From a bacterium (lineage in GTDB: Bacteria; Elusimicrobiota; Elusimicrobia; UBA1565; UBA9628), in assembly GCA_021799485.1 (NCBI GenBank), contig JAJZAK010000023.1, forward strand, positions 1 through 35,614: DNA of 35,614 nucleotides, in the 5' to 3' direction. The position numbers and the translations under genes are program-made. Positions 7,507 through 15,280 of this stretch are shown in pieces; the first letter of the stretch is position 1; every line of letters begins with the position of its first letter. Under the pieces are notes generated by a model, which saw nothing but the letters and a program-made list of their open reading frames with translations, did no database searches and was not told the DNA's origin.

Positions 7507-8247
7507 CTATTTGGCTGGCTTCTTGGCGGCGGGCTCCTTCGACGGGCCCTTGCCGGCCTCGGCGGCGGCCGCGGGGGCCGCTTCCCTGATCGGCCGGCCC
7601 TCCTCGTCCTTCTTGCCCTTGACGGCGGCGAGCTCGGGCTGGGCCGCGCCCTCGGCGGCGGCGGCCTCCGCCGGAGCCGCGGCTTCCGCTTCGACCTTCA
7701 CCACGCTCACGTGGACCACGATATGGTCGGGATCATCGAGAAGCTCCGCGCCCTCGGGAATCGAGAGATCCTGGACCACGATGCGGTCTCCGAGACCCAA
7801 TTTCGTGACATCCACGTCGACCGAGTGCGGGATCTTCGTGGGAAGCGCCCGCATCCTCACCGCGCGCAGCTCATGCTGGAGGAGGCCGCCGAAGTTCTTG
7901 ACGCCGTCCGCCTCGCCGAGAATATGGATGGGCACCTGGACCTCGATCTTTTGGGTCAGGCTGATGCGCTGGAAGTCAGCGTGGATCGGCCGTCCGGAAA
8001 CGGGATGGTACTGGATCGTCTTGATGACCACGGTTTCGGAGTCGCCTCCCACCTTGAGGCGAACGATGGCGTTGGCGCCCTTGCGGCAGGCGCCCACCAG
8101 CGCCTGTTCCGAGACCGATATGGAAACAGCCGGCTTTCCCCCGCTGTAGACAACCCCCAAAACCTGGGAACGTCTCCTCAAGTCGCTTTTAGGCCCCTTT
8201 CCCTGGCCGTTGTCCCGATTCTGCGCTTCAAGCATGATCTCTTCCAT
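7507..8247 (-). CDS. rplY: Ribosomal protein L25, long CTC form
   Basis: 246 aa from the ATG at 8247, chosen because GGGAG lies eight bases upstream. L25 binds 5S rRNA in the large subunit. The N-terminal 5S-binding domain covers about 1-95 (GVVYSGGKPAVSISV, HPVSGRPIHADFQRI) and the CTC beta domain about 100-185 (VPIHILGEADGVKN, DVTKLGLGDRIVVQDL). The last 60 residues are a low-complexity Ala/Glu/Lys/Pro tail typical of many long forms. It sits between prs and pth, a widely conserved order. Confidence 0.95.
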   Translation of the reverse strand: MEEIMLEAQNRDNGQGKGPKSDLRRRSQVLGVVYSGGKPAVSISVSEQALVGACRKGANAIVRLKVGGDSETVVIKTIQYHPVSGRPIHADFQRISLTQKIEVQVPIHILGEADGVKNFGGLLQHELRAVRMRALPTKIPHSVDVDVTKLGLGDRIVVQDLSIPEGAELLDDPDHIVVHVSVVKVEAEAAAPAEAAAAEGAAQPELAAVKGKKDEEGRPIREAAPAAAAEAGKGPSKEPAAKKPAK

Positions 8248-8266
8248 GACATTATCTCCCGAGCCC

Positions 8267-9292
8267 CTAATCAAAAAGGGCGCTGATTGATTTCCCCTGA
8301 TGGTTGCGCACGATCGCCTCTCCGAGGAGTTGGGCGATCGACAAAATCTTGATCTTTCGGCTCGCGGCCGCGCGCTTCGGCGTCGGTATCGAGTCGGTCA
8401 AAACAAGCTCCGATATCTCGGACTTCTCGATGAGGTCCATCGCCGGCCCCGAGAGCACGCCGTGCGCGCTCGCCGCCCAAATGCGCAGCGCCCCCTCGCC
8501 GCTGATCTTGGCCGCGACCTTCGTGATGGTCCCGGCGGTGTCGACCATGTCGTCCAAGATGATGGCGTTTTTCCCCTTGACGTGGCCGATGACGTGATAG
8601 ATCGAGGCCTCGTTGGGGCGCGGACGGCGCTTGTCGATGATGACGAGCTGGGTGTTCAAGCGCTTGGCGAAGGCGCGGGCGCGCTCCACGCCCCCGACGT
8701 CCGGCGAGACGACGACGGCATTCGGGAGCTTTTTCTTCCTGAAATATTCCAGGAGGATCGGGGCCGCGTAGAGATGGTCGACCGGAATGTCGAAGAAACC
8801 CTGGATCTGCGCCGCGTGAAGATCCATCGTGATGACCCGCGTCGCTCCGGCGGCGGTGATCAGGTTGGCCACGAGCTTGGAGGAGATGGGGACCCTGGGG
8901 ACGGACTTGCGATCCGCGCGGGCGTAACCGAAATACGGGATCACCGCGGTGACGCGGCCCGCCGAGGCGCGGCGCAACGCGTCGAGGATGATCAACAGCT
9001 CCATGATATTCTCGTTGACCGGAGGACAGGTCGGCTGCAGGACGTAGCAGTCGCTCCCGCGCACGTTTTCCTGGATCTGGACGTCGGTCTCCCCGTCGGC
9101 GAAGCGTCCCACGCGGATGCGGCCGGGCCGTATGCCCAGCGAACGGCAGATGGACCACGCGAGCGCCGGGTTGGCGTTGCCGGCGAAAATCTTGAGCTGC
9201 TTGTGGGACTTCAGGCCCTCCACGTAGCGGTAGAGCTCCGCCGCCCGCGCCGCCTGGTCCGAGTCCTGGCTCATCACGTTAAGTTCGAGCAT
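8267..9292 (-). CDS. prs: Ribose-phosphate pyrophosphokinase
   Basis: 341 aa from the ATG at 9292, preceded by GAGG six bases upstream. The gene overlaps the glmU end by 14 bp. It makes PRPP from ribose-5-phosphate and ATP. Signatures are GRFADGETDVQIQENVRG, CPPVNENIMELL, DLHAAQIQGFFDIPVDHL, a PDVGG loop, and the PRPP-binding loop DDMVDTAGTI. About 20-25 extra N-terminal residues are present relative to the usual length of about 315. PRPP synthesis next to glmU, rplY and pth is a standard housekeeping arrangement. Confidence 0.95.
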   Translation of the reverse strand: MLELNVMSQDSDQAARAAELYRYVEGLKSHKQLKIFAGNANPALAWSICRSLGIRPGRIRVGRFADGETDVQIQENVRGSDCYVLQPTCPPVNENIMELLIILDALRRASAGRVTAVIPYFGYARADRKSVPRVPISSKLVANLITAAGATRVITMDLHAAQIQGFFDIPVDHLYAAPILLEYFRKKKLPNAVVVSPDVGGVERARAFAKRLNTQLVIIDKRRPRPNEASIYHVIGHVKGKNAIILDDMVDTAGTITKVAAKISGEGALRIWAASAHGVLSGPAMDLIEKSEISELVLTDSIPTPKRAAASRKIKILSIAQLLGEAIVRNHQGKSISALFD

Positions 9293-10709
9293 GGTCCACC
9301 TCGTTATCGGCGCCGGCATGCCGGCGCGCGATGTTTCGCTGGCGCCCGCGGGCGATCGCCAGCGCGCCCGGCGGGACGTCCTTCGTGACGGTCGAACCCG
9401 CCCCCACGAGCGCCCCGGCCCCCACGCGCACGGGGGCGACGAGGTTGACGTTCGATCCCAGGAAGGCTCGTTCCTCGATCACGGTCTTATGTTTTTTCTT
9501 GCCGTCGAAGTTGCAGGTGATGACGCCGGCGCCCACGTTGGTCCCGGCGCCCACGTCCGCGTCGCCTAGATAGCTCAGATGATTGGCCTTGACCCCCCGG
9601 GCGAGCCGCGACGCCTTGACCTCGGTGAAATTTCCAACGCTCGCCTCGGGGCCGATCACGGAGCCCGGCCGCACGTGGGAGAAAGGCCCGATACGGCTTC
9701 CCTTGAGGACGCGGCTGGAAGAAAGCCGAGAGCTCACGATCCAGCAGTCATCCTCGATCTCGACGGACTCCAGGGCGGAAAAAGGGCCCACCACGCAGCG
9801 TTCGCCCACCCGGGTGGCGCCGCGAAGGATGGTCGAGGGCTCGAGCCTCGTCTCCCGGCCGACCGTCACGCCGGGATCGACGAAGGTCGAGGCGGGGTCG
9901 GCGACGCTCACGCCGGAAAGCATGAGGGCTTCAAGGCGGCGGGCATTGAGCGCCGCTTCCGCGCGGGCGAGGCCCAGGCGGCTGTCGACGCCCATGATCT
10001 CGGCGGAATCGGCGGCCTCCACGGCGAGGACGCGCCGGCGGCGGGCCCTCAGCGCCTCGATCACGTCGGTGAGGAAAATTTCGCCCTTGCCCTTGGCTTT
10101 GAATTTCTTCCTGAAAATCTCCCGGACGGGCGCCAGCTCGAAACAATAAACGCCGGCGTTGATCTCGCGGATCGCGCGCTCGGCGGCCGTTGCCTCCGAC
10201 TCCTCGACGATGCGCCGGAGAGCGCCCTTCGCGTCGCGCACGACGCGCCCGTAGCCGCGGGGATCGGGCCGATAGCCGGTCAAAAGGACAAGCGCGGCTT
10301 TCTCTTCTCCCTGAGTCACAACAAGGCCATGAAGAGTCTCCGGCTTTAAAAGCGGGACGTCGCCGTAAAGAACGAGCGCGCGCGAACATCCCTCGACGGC
10401 CCCAAGCGCCCGGGCCACCGCGTCGCCCGTCCCTAACGGGCGTTCTTGCCGGACGAAGCGAAGAGGGGGCTTCAATTCGATTTCCCGCGCGGCCGAGCGC
10501 GTCGCGGCTTCCACGGCCTCCGCCCGATGGCCGACCACGACCGCGACCAAGGACGGCTCCAGGCGCCGCGCCGCCCTCAGGACATGGCCCAGGAGCGGTA
10601 TTCCAGCGAGCGGCATCAAGACCTTGGGAAGGTCGCTCTTCATGCGCGTCCCCTCCCCGGCGGCGAGGATGATGACCGCGAGATCGTCTCCGCGAGGCTT
10701 CATCTTCAT
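9279..10709 (-). CDS. glmU: Bifunctional UDP-GlcNAc pyrophosphorylase / GlcN-1-P acetyltransferase
   Basis: 476 aa. It makes UDP-GlcNAc for peptidoglycan and LPS. The N-terminal uridyltransferase domain has LAAGEGTRMKSDLPKVL at about 16-32, GTGDAVA, and the metal/product-binding YGDVPLL. The C-terminal half is a left-handed beta helix with hexapeptide repeats, ending in NHLSYLGDADVGAG, GVITCNFDGKKKHKT and GSNVNLVAPVRVG, the acetyltransferase site. The ATG at 10709 is only eight bases beyond the tRNA-Gln 3' end; an ATG two codons later is possible. No Shine-Dalgarno fits between them, so the message is probably released by tRNA processing. Confidence 0.95.
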   Translation of the reverse strand: MKMKPRGDDLAVIILAAGEGTRMKSDLPKVLMPLAGIPLLGHVLRAARRLEPSLVAVVVGHRAEAVEAATRSAAREIELKPPLRFVRQERPLGTGDAVARALGAVEGCSRALVLYGDVPLLKPETLHGLVVTQGEEKAALVLLTGYRPDPRGYGRVVRDAKGALRRIVEESEATAAERAIREINAGVYCFELAPVREIFRKKFKAKGKGEIFLTDVIEALRARRRRVLAVEAADSAEIMGVDSRLGLARAEAALNARRLEALMLSGVSVADPASTFVDPGVTVGRETRLEPSTILRGATRVGERCVVGPFSALESVEIEDDCWIVSSRLSSSRVLKGSRIGPFSHVRPGSVIGPEASVGNFTEVKASRLARGVKANHLSYLGDADVGAGTNVGAGVITCNFDGKKKHKTVIEERAFLGSNVNLVAPVRVGAGALVGAGSTVTKDVPPGALAIARGRQRNIARRHAGADNEVDHART

Positions 10710-10717
10710 CGTGGCCG

Positions 10718-10788
10718 TTCCCAGGCCTGGATTCGAACCAGGAACAACGGATTCAAAGTCCGTTGTGATACCATTTCACCACCTGGGA
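10718..10788 (-). tRNA. tRNA-Gln (anticodon TTG)
   Basis: The acceptor arms TCCCAGG and CCTGGGA pair perfectly. The anticodon stem-loop is CGGACTTTGAATCCG with TTG in the loop. The T-arm reads TTCGAATCC. The discriminator base is A and CCA is not encoded. It lies eight bases before glmU on the same strand. Confidence 0.93.
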
Positions 10789-11026
10789 GTGAAAGCGGGC
10801 TCCAAGGGCCCAGTTCTCCTCGACGGGGAGCGGCCATAAGGCGTATATTTTGGCATTTTTCCGGGGCGAAATGCCCTGGGAGTCTTTTCCAATACAGAAT
10901 GAGCCCCAAAGAGGGCGTTGGAGCCGCCGCAGGCCTGCCGTCATAATGGGAGGTTATGACGCTGACCATATCATCGAACTATTTGACCGTATCTTTTCTC
11001 GCCCTCTTAAACGACGGCTCGAGCAT
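10789..11026. other. Intergenic stretch with two inverted repeats, no gene seen
   Basis: Between tRNA-Gln and the small membrane gene I see no credible coding frame. It contains GGCATTT/AAATGCC arms (10852-10875) and a perfect eight-base inverted repeat, CGTCATAA and TTATGACG, around a seven-base loop (10939-10961). Neither is followed by a T-tract on either strand. The tRNA-Gln promoter must lie here but no good -35/-10 pair stands out. Confidence 0.4.
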
Positions 11027-11329
11027 TTACCGCCCGACACGGAACGTGATGGTCCGCATCGGCCCGCCTCCGAACAGGAGCAGGGCCGCGAGGAGGATAA
11101 GGCCCAGGCCGAAAAGGACAAGCGGTATCCCGATCGCGGCGCCGACCACGGTCAGGGTCAGGACCGCGCCAAACGCGCACAACCCAAGGCCAAGAGCGCC
11201 GACGAACAGGCTAAGACCCATCCTGCCCGCAATCCTCTTCCACAGAGAAGGCCGCTGCTCGAAGCCCACAATTTCGGGCTCGACCACCTCGGGCTCCACC
11301 GCTCTCCGCGCCGGCAGACGGTCCATCAT
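11027..11329 (-). CDS. Small membrane protein, unknown function
   Basis: 100 aa. A charged N-terminus of about 36 residues carries repeated Glu-Pro (VEPEVVEPEIVGF). Two adjoining hydrophobic segments follow at about 38-62 and 65-86 (SLFVGALGLGLCAFGAVL and IPLVLFGLGLILLAALLLF), then a short basic tail. Its ATG overlaps the stop of the sirtuin remnant, indicating an old operon. No family was recognised. It may have outlived its partner or may itself be decaying. Confidence 0.5.
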   Translation of the reverse strand: MMDRLPARRAVEPEVVEPEIVGFEQRPSLWKRIAGRMGLSLFVGALGLGLCAFGAVLTLTVVGAAIGIPLVLFGLGLILLAALLLFGGGPMRTITFRVGR

Positions 11330-11936
11330 CAGCCCGGCCGGTCCTCGACAAGCGCGGGCAGAATCACGCCCGCCCGGCCGATCAGGCTCACGACGACGAA
11401 ATTGGAAACCGGCGTCGGCTCCTTGTTGATTTCAACGACCGGAATCCCGCGATCATACGCCCGGAAGGCGAAGGACGCCGCGGGCTGCACCTGGGCGGAA
11501 GTCCCGACCACGAGGAACAGATCGCAGGATACGGCGGCCTTCTCGGCATCCGCCAGCGCCTTGGGGCTCAGCATCTCGCCGAACCAGACGACGTCGGGCC
11601 GCAACAGGCCGGGGCACCGCCCGCAACGAGGGAGGATCGGCAGTTCAACGGGATGGTCGGCGGAGACCGTTCCGCATTCGGCGCAGCGCACGCGCCACAG
11701 GTTGCCGCGGAGCTCGACGACGTCGCGGTTGCCGGCTTTTTGGTGAAGGCCGTCGATGTTTTGGGTCAGGACCGTCACGTCCTTCTGCCGCCCGAGTCCC
11801 GGAACGTAGCCAGGCCGCTTTCGGCCGAAATCCCCGCCCCGGTCAGGACGCAGACCTTGCGCGCCTGGCGGAGCCGTTGCCTGGCTTGGTCTAGGACGCC
11901 GCGGTCAAGGATGGAATCCGGGCGGGAGCCTTGCAC
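11329..11936 (-). pseudogene. Sirtuin (NAD-dependent deacylase), frameshifted and internally deleted
   Basis: The 5' fragment starts at GTG 11936 and encodes VCVLTGAGISAESGLATF with FRDSGG, the NAD-binding start of sirtuins, then hits TGA at 11777-11775. The 3' fragment, in another frame from 11778, encodes VTVLTQNIDGLHQKAG, a zinc knuckle (RCAECG and PRCGRC), DVVWFGE and VVGTSAQVQPAA. About 65 residues that normally separate FRD from TQNID are missing at the junction. The catalytic His of the ELHG motif is also Arg (VELRGNL, codon CGC where CAC is expected). Two independent lesions make activity very unlikely. The zinc Cys residues are intact, so decay appears recent. Confidence 0.85.
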
Positions 11937-11942
11937 AAGCGG

Positions 11943-11948
11943 ATTTTA
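11943..11948 (-). promoter_or_regulatory. -10 element for a leaderless sirtuin transcript
   Basis: TAAAAT on the - strand lies exactly six bases before the GTG at 11936, so the predicted +1 is the start codon. No Shine-Dalgarno is placed at usable spacing. Confidence 0.5.
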
Positions 11949-12061
11949 CCTCTTTTGTCGGCGCGCCCCATAACGGCCTCATGCAAGACCTTCGCGCCGG
12001 ATCAGTGTTAACGCCTTGCGGTCCTTCGCCTGTAAGCCTTCCGGCCGTTTGCCGTTTCGCA

Positions 12062-12096
12062 AGAGCCCTGCGTTGACGCCGCGGGGCTCTTTTTTT
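12062..12096 (+). terminator. Intrinsic terminator upstream of the aldehyde dehydrogenase
   Basis: AGAGCCC (12062-12068) pairs with GGGCTCT (12084-12090), followed by a run of seven T. It is oriented on the + strand, yet no + strand gene lies just upstream. It may end a short unannotated RNA or act as a leader attenuator for the operon that follows. Confidence 0.6.
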
Positions 12097-12133
12097 GCCG
12101 TCGTGTCACATGTCGCGGTGAAGAGAGAGAGAG

Positions 12134-12163
12134 TTGAGGCCCGGCCGCGTTGTTTGATATCGT
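12134..12163 (+). promoter_or_regulatory. Candidate promoter of the catabolic cluster
   Basis: TTGAGG (12134-12139) and TATCGT (12158-12163) are 18 bp apart, followed by an AT-rich stretch and GGAGG eight bases before the ATG at 12193. The match is weak; other positions cannot be excluded. Confidence 0.3.
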
Positions 12164-12192
12164 GATTTAAATTCCACACGGAGGTTCCGCGC

Positions 12193-13698
12193 ATGCCCGC
12201 TGTTCTCGACAATCCCGTCCACCCGTCGGTCCGGGAGTTCCTCTCCCGCAAGATTCACAAGCTCCTCATCGGCGGCGAGTGGCGCGAGGCCCTCTCCGGC
12301 AAGATCTTCGACACGTATAACCCCGCGACGGGCGACGTCATCGCCCACGTGGCCGAGGCCAATCAATCCGACGTGGACCTCGCCGTCAAGTCGGCCCAAA
12401 AGGCTCTCGAGGGCCCCTGGTCGAAAGCGACTCCGGCCGAGCGCGAGAAGCTCCTGTGGAAACTGGCCGATCTCGTCGACAAGAACGCCGAGGAATTGGC
12501 CCAGCTGGAGACCCTTAACAACGGCAAACCCATCCGCGAAAGCCTCAAGGGCGATCTGCCGCTGGCTTCTTCCCTGATGCGCTATTTCGCGGGCTGGCCG
12601 ACCAAGATCCACGGCGAGACGACCCCCGTCAGCGTTCCCTACGCCCCCGGCGCGCGCTTCCTCCACTACACGGTGAGAGAACCCCTTGGGGTCGTCGGCG
12701 CGATCATCCCCTGGAACTTTCCCCTCCTCATGGCGATCGAACGACTGGCTCCGGCGCTTGCCTGTGGGAACGCTTTCATCCTCAAGCCCGCCGAGCAAAC
12801 GCCGCTCTCGGCCCTGCGCCTTGGCGAGCTCGTCCTCGAGGCGGGGTTCCCGGCCGGCGTCGTCAACATCCTTCCGGGCTTCGGCCCGGGGGCCGGCGCC
12901 GCGATGGCCAGCCACCCCGAGATCGACAAGATCACCTTCACCGGCTCGACCGAGGTCGGCCGCGAGATCGTCAAGGCCTCGACCGGGAACTTAAAGCGCC
13001 TCTCTCTCGAGCTCGGCGGGAAGTCCCCCAATATCGTCTTCGCGGACGCGGATCTGGACGCCGCCGCCAAGGGCATGTTCATGGGCATCTTCTATAACCA
13101 GGGTCAGTGCTGTTCCGCGGGCTCCCGGGTCTTCGTCGAGCGCTCCAAATTCGACGAGATGGTTTCCAAGCTATCCGAGCGCGCGAAGACCGTCCGCCAG
13201 GGGCCGGGCTTGGACCCCAAGACCCAGATGGGACCGCTCGTCTCCGAGGAGCAGAAAAAACGCGTTCTCGCCTATATTGATTCGGGCCGCAAGGAGGGCG
13301 CCAAGCTCCTCTCCGGCGGCGCGCCGGGGGCCGGCAAGGGGTTTTTCGTCGAGCCCACCGTCTTCGCCGACGTCAAGGACGAGATGAAAATCGCCCGGGA
13401 GGAGATTTTCGGCCCCGTCGTCTGCGTCATGCCCTTTGAAAGCGCGGACGAGGCCGTCCGCCGCGCGAACCTCACCCGGTACGGCCTCGTGGCCGGGGTC
13501 TGGACCAAGGATGTCAAGAAAGCCCACCAGATGGCGGCCTCCATCAAGGCCGGAACGGTCTGGATCAACTGCTATCATTTCGTCGACGCGGCCGCTCCCT
13601 GGGGCGGCTACAAGGAAAGCGGTTGGGGGCGCGAGAAGGGCCCCTACGCGATCGAGCACTATACCGAGCTCAAAAGCGTCTGGGTCGATCTCAATTGA
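12193..13698 (+). CDS. NAD(P)-dependent aldehyde dehydrogenase
   Basis: 501 aa, the full family length. It oxidises an aldehyde to the acid. The oxyanion-hole Asn175 lies in IIPWNF, the cofactor strand in LKPAEQTPL, and TFTGSTEVG at 248-256. General base Glu273 sits in LELGGKSPN and the nucleophile Cys307 in NQGQCCSAGSR. EEIFGPVV and PWGGYKESGWGRE complete the C-terminal signature. GGAGG lies eight bases upstream of the ATG. The closest groups by eye are betaine- or phenylacetaldehyde-type enzymes, but substrate cannot be read. Its stop overlaps the ATG of the first crotonase, so it heads the catabolic operon. Confidence 0.92.
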   Translation: MPAVLDNPVHPSVREFLSRKIHKLLIGGEWREALSGKIFDTYNPATGDVIAHVAEANQSDVDLAVKSAQKALEGPWSKATPAEREKLLWKLADLVDKNAEELAQLETLNNGKPIRESLKGDLPLASSLMRYFAGWPTKIHGETTPVSVPYAPGARFLHYTVREPLGVVGAIIPWNFPLLMAIERLAPALACGNAFILKPAEQTPLSALRLGELVLEAGFPAGVVNILPGFGPGAGAAMASHPEIDKITFTGSTEVGREIVKASTGNLKRLSLELGGKSPNIVFADADLDAAAKGMFMGIFYNQGQCCSAGSRVFVERSKFDEMVSKLSERAKTVRQGPGLDPKTQMGPLVSEEQKKRVLAYIDSGRKEGAKLLSGGAPGAGKGFFVEPTVFADVKDEMKIAREEIFGPVVCVMPFESADEAVRRANLTRYGLVAGVWTKDVKKAHQMAASIKAGTVWINCYHFVDAAAPWGGYKESGWGREKGPYAIEHYTELKSVWVDLN

Positions 13699-14465
13699 TG
13701 GATTCCCTCCTCGTCGAACGTTCTGGCGCCGTCGCGACCCTGACGATCAACCGCCCCGAAGCCAAGAATGCGCTCAGCCACCCTCTCATGGATCGCCTCC
13801 ACGAAGCTCTCTCGGACCTTGAAAAGGACGGCGCCGCGCGCGCGGTCGTCCTTTCGGGCGGCCCGGGCGGCTTCTCGGCCGGCGCCGACATCAAGGAAAT
13901 GGACGGCGCGAGCGCCCGGGCTCTCGCCCGCGACCCCCATCTCTCCCATTGGGACTACGTCGGACAGTACCCCAAACCCTTGATCGCGGCCGTCTCCGGC
14001 TTCGCCTTCGGCGGGGGCTTGGAGTTGGCGCTCGCCTGCGACATGATCGTGTGCGGCGAGACGGCGAGGCTGGGACAGCCCGAGATCAATATCGGCGTCA
14101 TCCCCGGCGCGGGCGGCACCCAGCGGCTCGCGCGCGCCCTGGGGAAGGCCTTGGCCTCGGAGATCGTCATGACCGGGCGCCCCCTCTCCGCGCGCCGCGC
14201 CTATGACCTGGGCCTCGTCAATCGCGTCGTTTCCGACGAGACGGTCCTCGCCGAGGCCCAGCGCCTCGCCGCCGAGATCGCCGCCAAGCCCCCCTTGGCC
14301 GTCCAGGCCGCCAAGCGAGCCATCCTCGCCGCCGCCGAGAAGCCCCTGAGCGAATCCCTTCAGATCGAGCGCCGGCTCTTTTGCTCCCTCTTCGACACCC
14401 AGGACCAGAAGGAAGGCATGCGCGCCTTCGTTGAGAAACGCGCGCCGGTTTTCAGCGGAAAATAA
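13698..14465 (+). CDS. Enoyl-CoA hydratase, crotonase family (PaaF-like)
   Basis: 255 aa from the ATG that overlaps the aldehyde dehydrogenase stop. It hydrates 2-enoyl-CoA to 3-hydroxyacyl-CoA. The crotonase pattern is complete: TLTINRPEAKNALS, oxyanion-hole loops FSAGADIKEM and SGFAFGGGLELALACD, and both catalytic glutamates (the one in RLGQPEINIG and the one in KALASEIVMTG). The C-terminal Q-rich segment and FVEKRAPVF are typical. Having both Glu residues favours a true hydratase over an isomerase. The second crotonase starts two bases after its stop. Confidence 0.9.
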   Translation: MDSLLVERSGAVATLTINRPEAKNALSHPLMDRLHEALSDLEKDGAARAVVLSGGPGGFSAGADIKEMDGASARALARDPHLSHWDYVGQYPKPLIAAVSGFAFGGGLELALACDMIVCGETARLGQPEINIGVIPGAGGTQRLARALGKALASEIVMTGRPLSARRAYDLGLVNRVVSDETVLAEAQRLAAEIAAKPPLAVQAAKRAILAAAEKPLSESLQIERRLFCSLFDTQDQKEGMRAFVEKRAPVFSGK

Positions 14466-14466
14466 T

Positions 14467-15276
14467 ATGGCTGGCGCGACGATGGCGGCTCCGGAACTTC
14501 TCGTCGATCAGAAAGAGGGCGTGCTCGTTCTCACCCTCAACCGTCCCGAGGTCCTCAACTCCCTGACCGGCGCCATGCTCTCCGGGCTCTCGGAATCCCT
14601 CAAAAAAGCCGCGGCGGACAAATCCGTTCGTTCCGTCGTTTTGACCGCCAAGGGCCGGGCCTTCTGCGCCGGAGCCGACCTCGCGGATCTGAGAGCGCGC
14701 CAGAAGGGCCTGGGCGTCTCCTTGGGAGAGGAGCTCCGCCGGCATTTCAACCCGCTCATCCTTCAAATCCGCCGTCTTGAGAAGCCGGTGATCGGCGCGG
14801 CCAACGGCCTTGCGGCCGGCGCCGGCGCGAGCCTGATCCTCTCCTGCGACATCAAGATCGCGGCGCCGCATGCCCGATTCATCCTCGCCTTCGGCCAAGT
14901 CGGGCTCGTTCCCGATTCCGGCATGACCTATTATCTGCCCCGCCACATGGGGCTTTCGCTCGCGATCGAGCACGCTTGGACGGGACGCCCCATCACCGCG
15001 GATCGGGCGCTCGATTTCGGGCTCGTCAACCGCGTCGCTTCCTCCGAGGAGGAGGCCCTGACGCTCGCTTGGGACATGGCCCGGCAGCTGGCGACGAAGG
15101 CCCCGCTCGCCCTGGGGATGGCCAAGCGCGCGATGAACCGGGCGTTCGATCATGATTTGGAAACCCAGCTTGAATACGAGGCGGAGCTTCAAGAGACGCT
15201 CGGGAAGACCAAGGACCACGCCGAGGGCGTCGCGGCTTTCCTCGAGAAGCGAAAGCCCGTTTTCAAAGGAGAATGA
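14467..15276 (+). CDS. Crotonase-family isomerase/hydratase (PaaG-like)
   Basis: 269 aa. It opens VLTLNRPEVLNSLTG and has the oxyanion loops FCAGADLADL and NGLAAGAGASLILSCD. Where hydratases carry the first Glu it reads FGQVGLVPDSGMTYYLPR, with Asp in the PDSG motif, as in PaaG (ring-epoxide/oxepin isomerase of phenylacetate breakdown) and delta3,delta2-enoyl-CoA isomerases. It is therefore probably an isomerase acting beside the hydratase. It starts two bases after the first crotonase and ends just before the PaaA-like gene, consistent with one operon. Confidence 0.88.
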   Translation: MAGATMAAPELLVDQKEGVLVLTLNRPEVLNSLTGAMLSGLSESLKKAAADKSVRSVVLTAKGRAFCAGADLADLRARQKGLGVSLGEELRRHFNPLILQIRRLEKPVIGAANGLAAGAGASLILSCDIKIAAPHARFILAFGQVGLVPDSGMTYYLPRHMGLSLAIEHAWTGRPITADRALDFGLVNRVASSEEEALTLAWDMARQLATKAPLALGMAKRAMNRAFDHDLETQLEYEAELQETLGKTKDHAEGVAAFLEKRKPVFKGE

Positions 15277-15280
15277 TCCC

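Noticed and set aside
10706-10969. A - strand frame of 87 codons overlapping tRNA-Gln.
   Set aside because: It translates the tRNA itself (SQRTLNPLFLVRIQ pattern), a common artefact.
10956-11429. A + strand frame starting after GGGAGG near 10950.
   Set aside because: SD-to-ATG spacing is only two bases and the protein is low-complexity antisense of the small membrane gene and sirtuin remnant.
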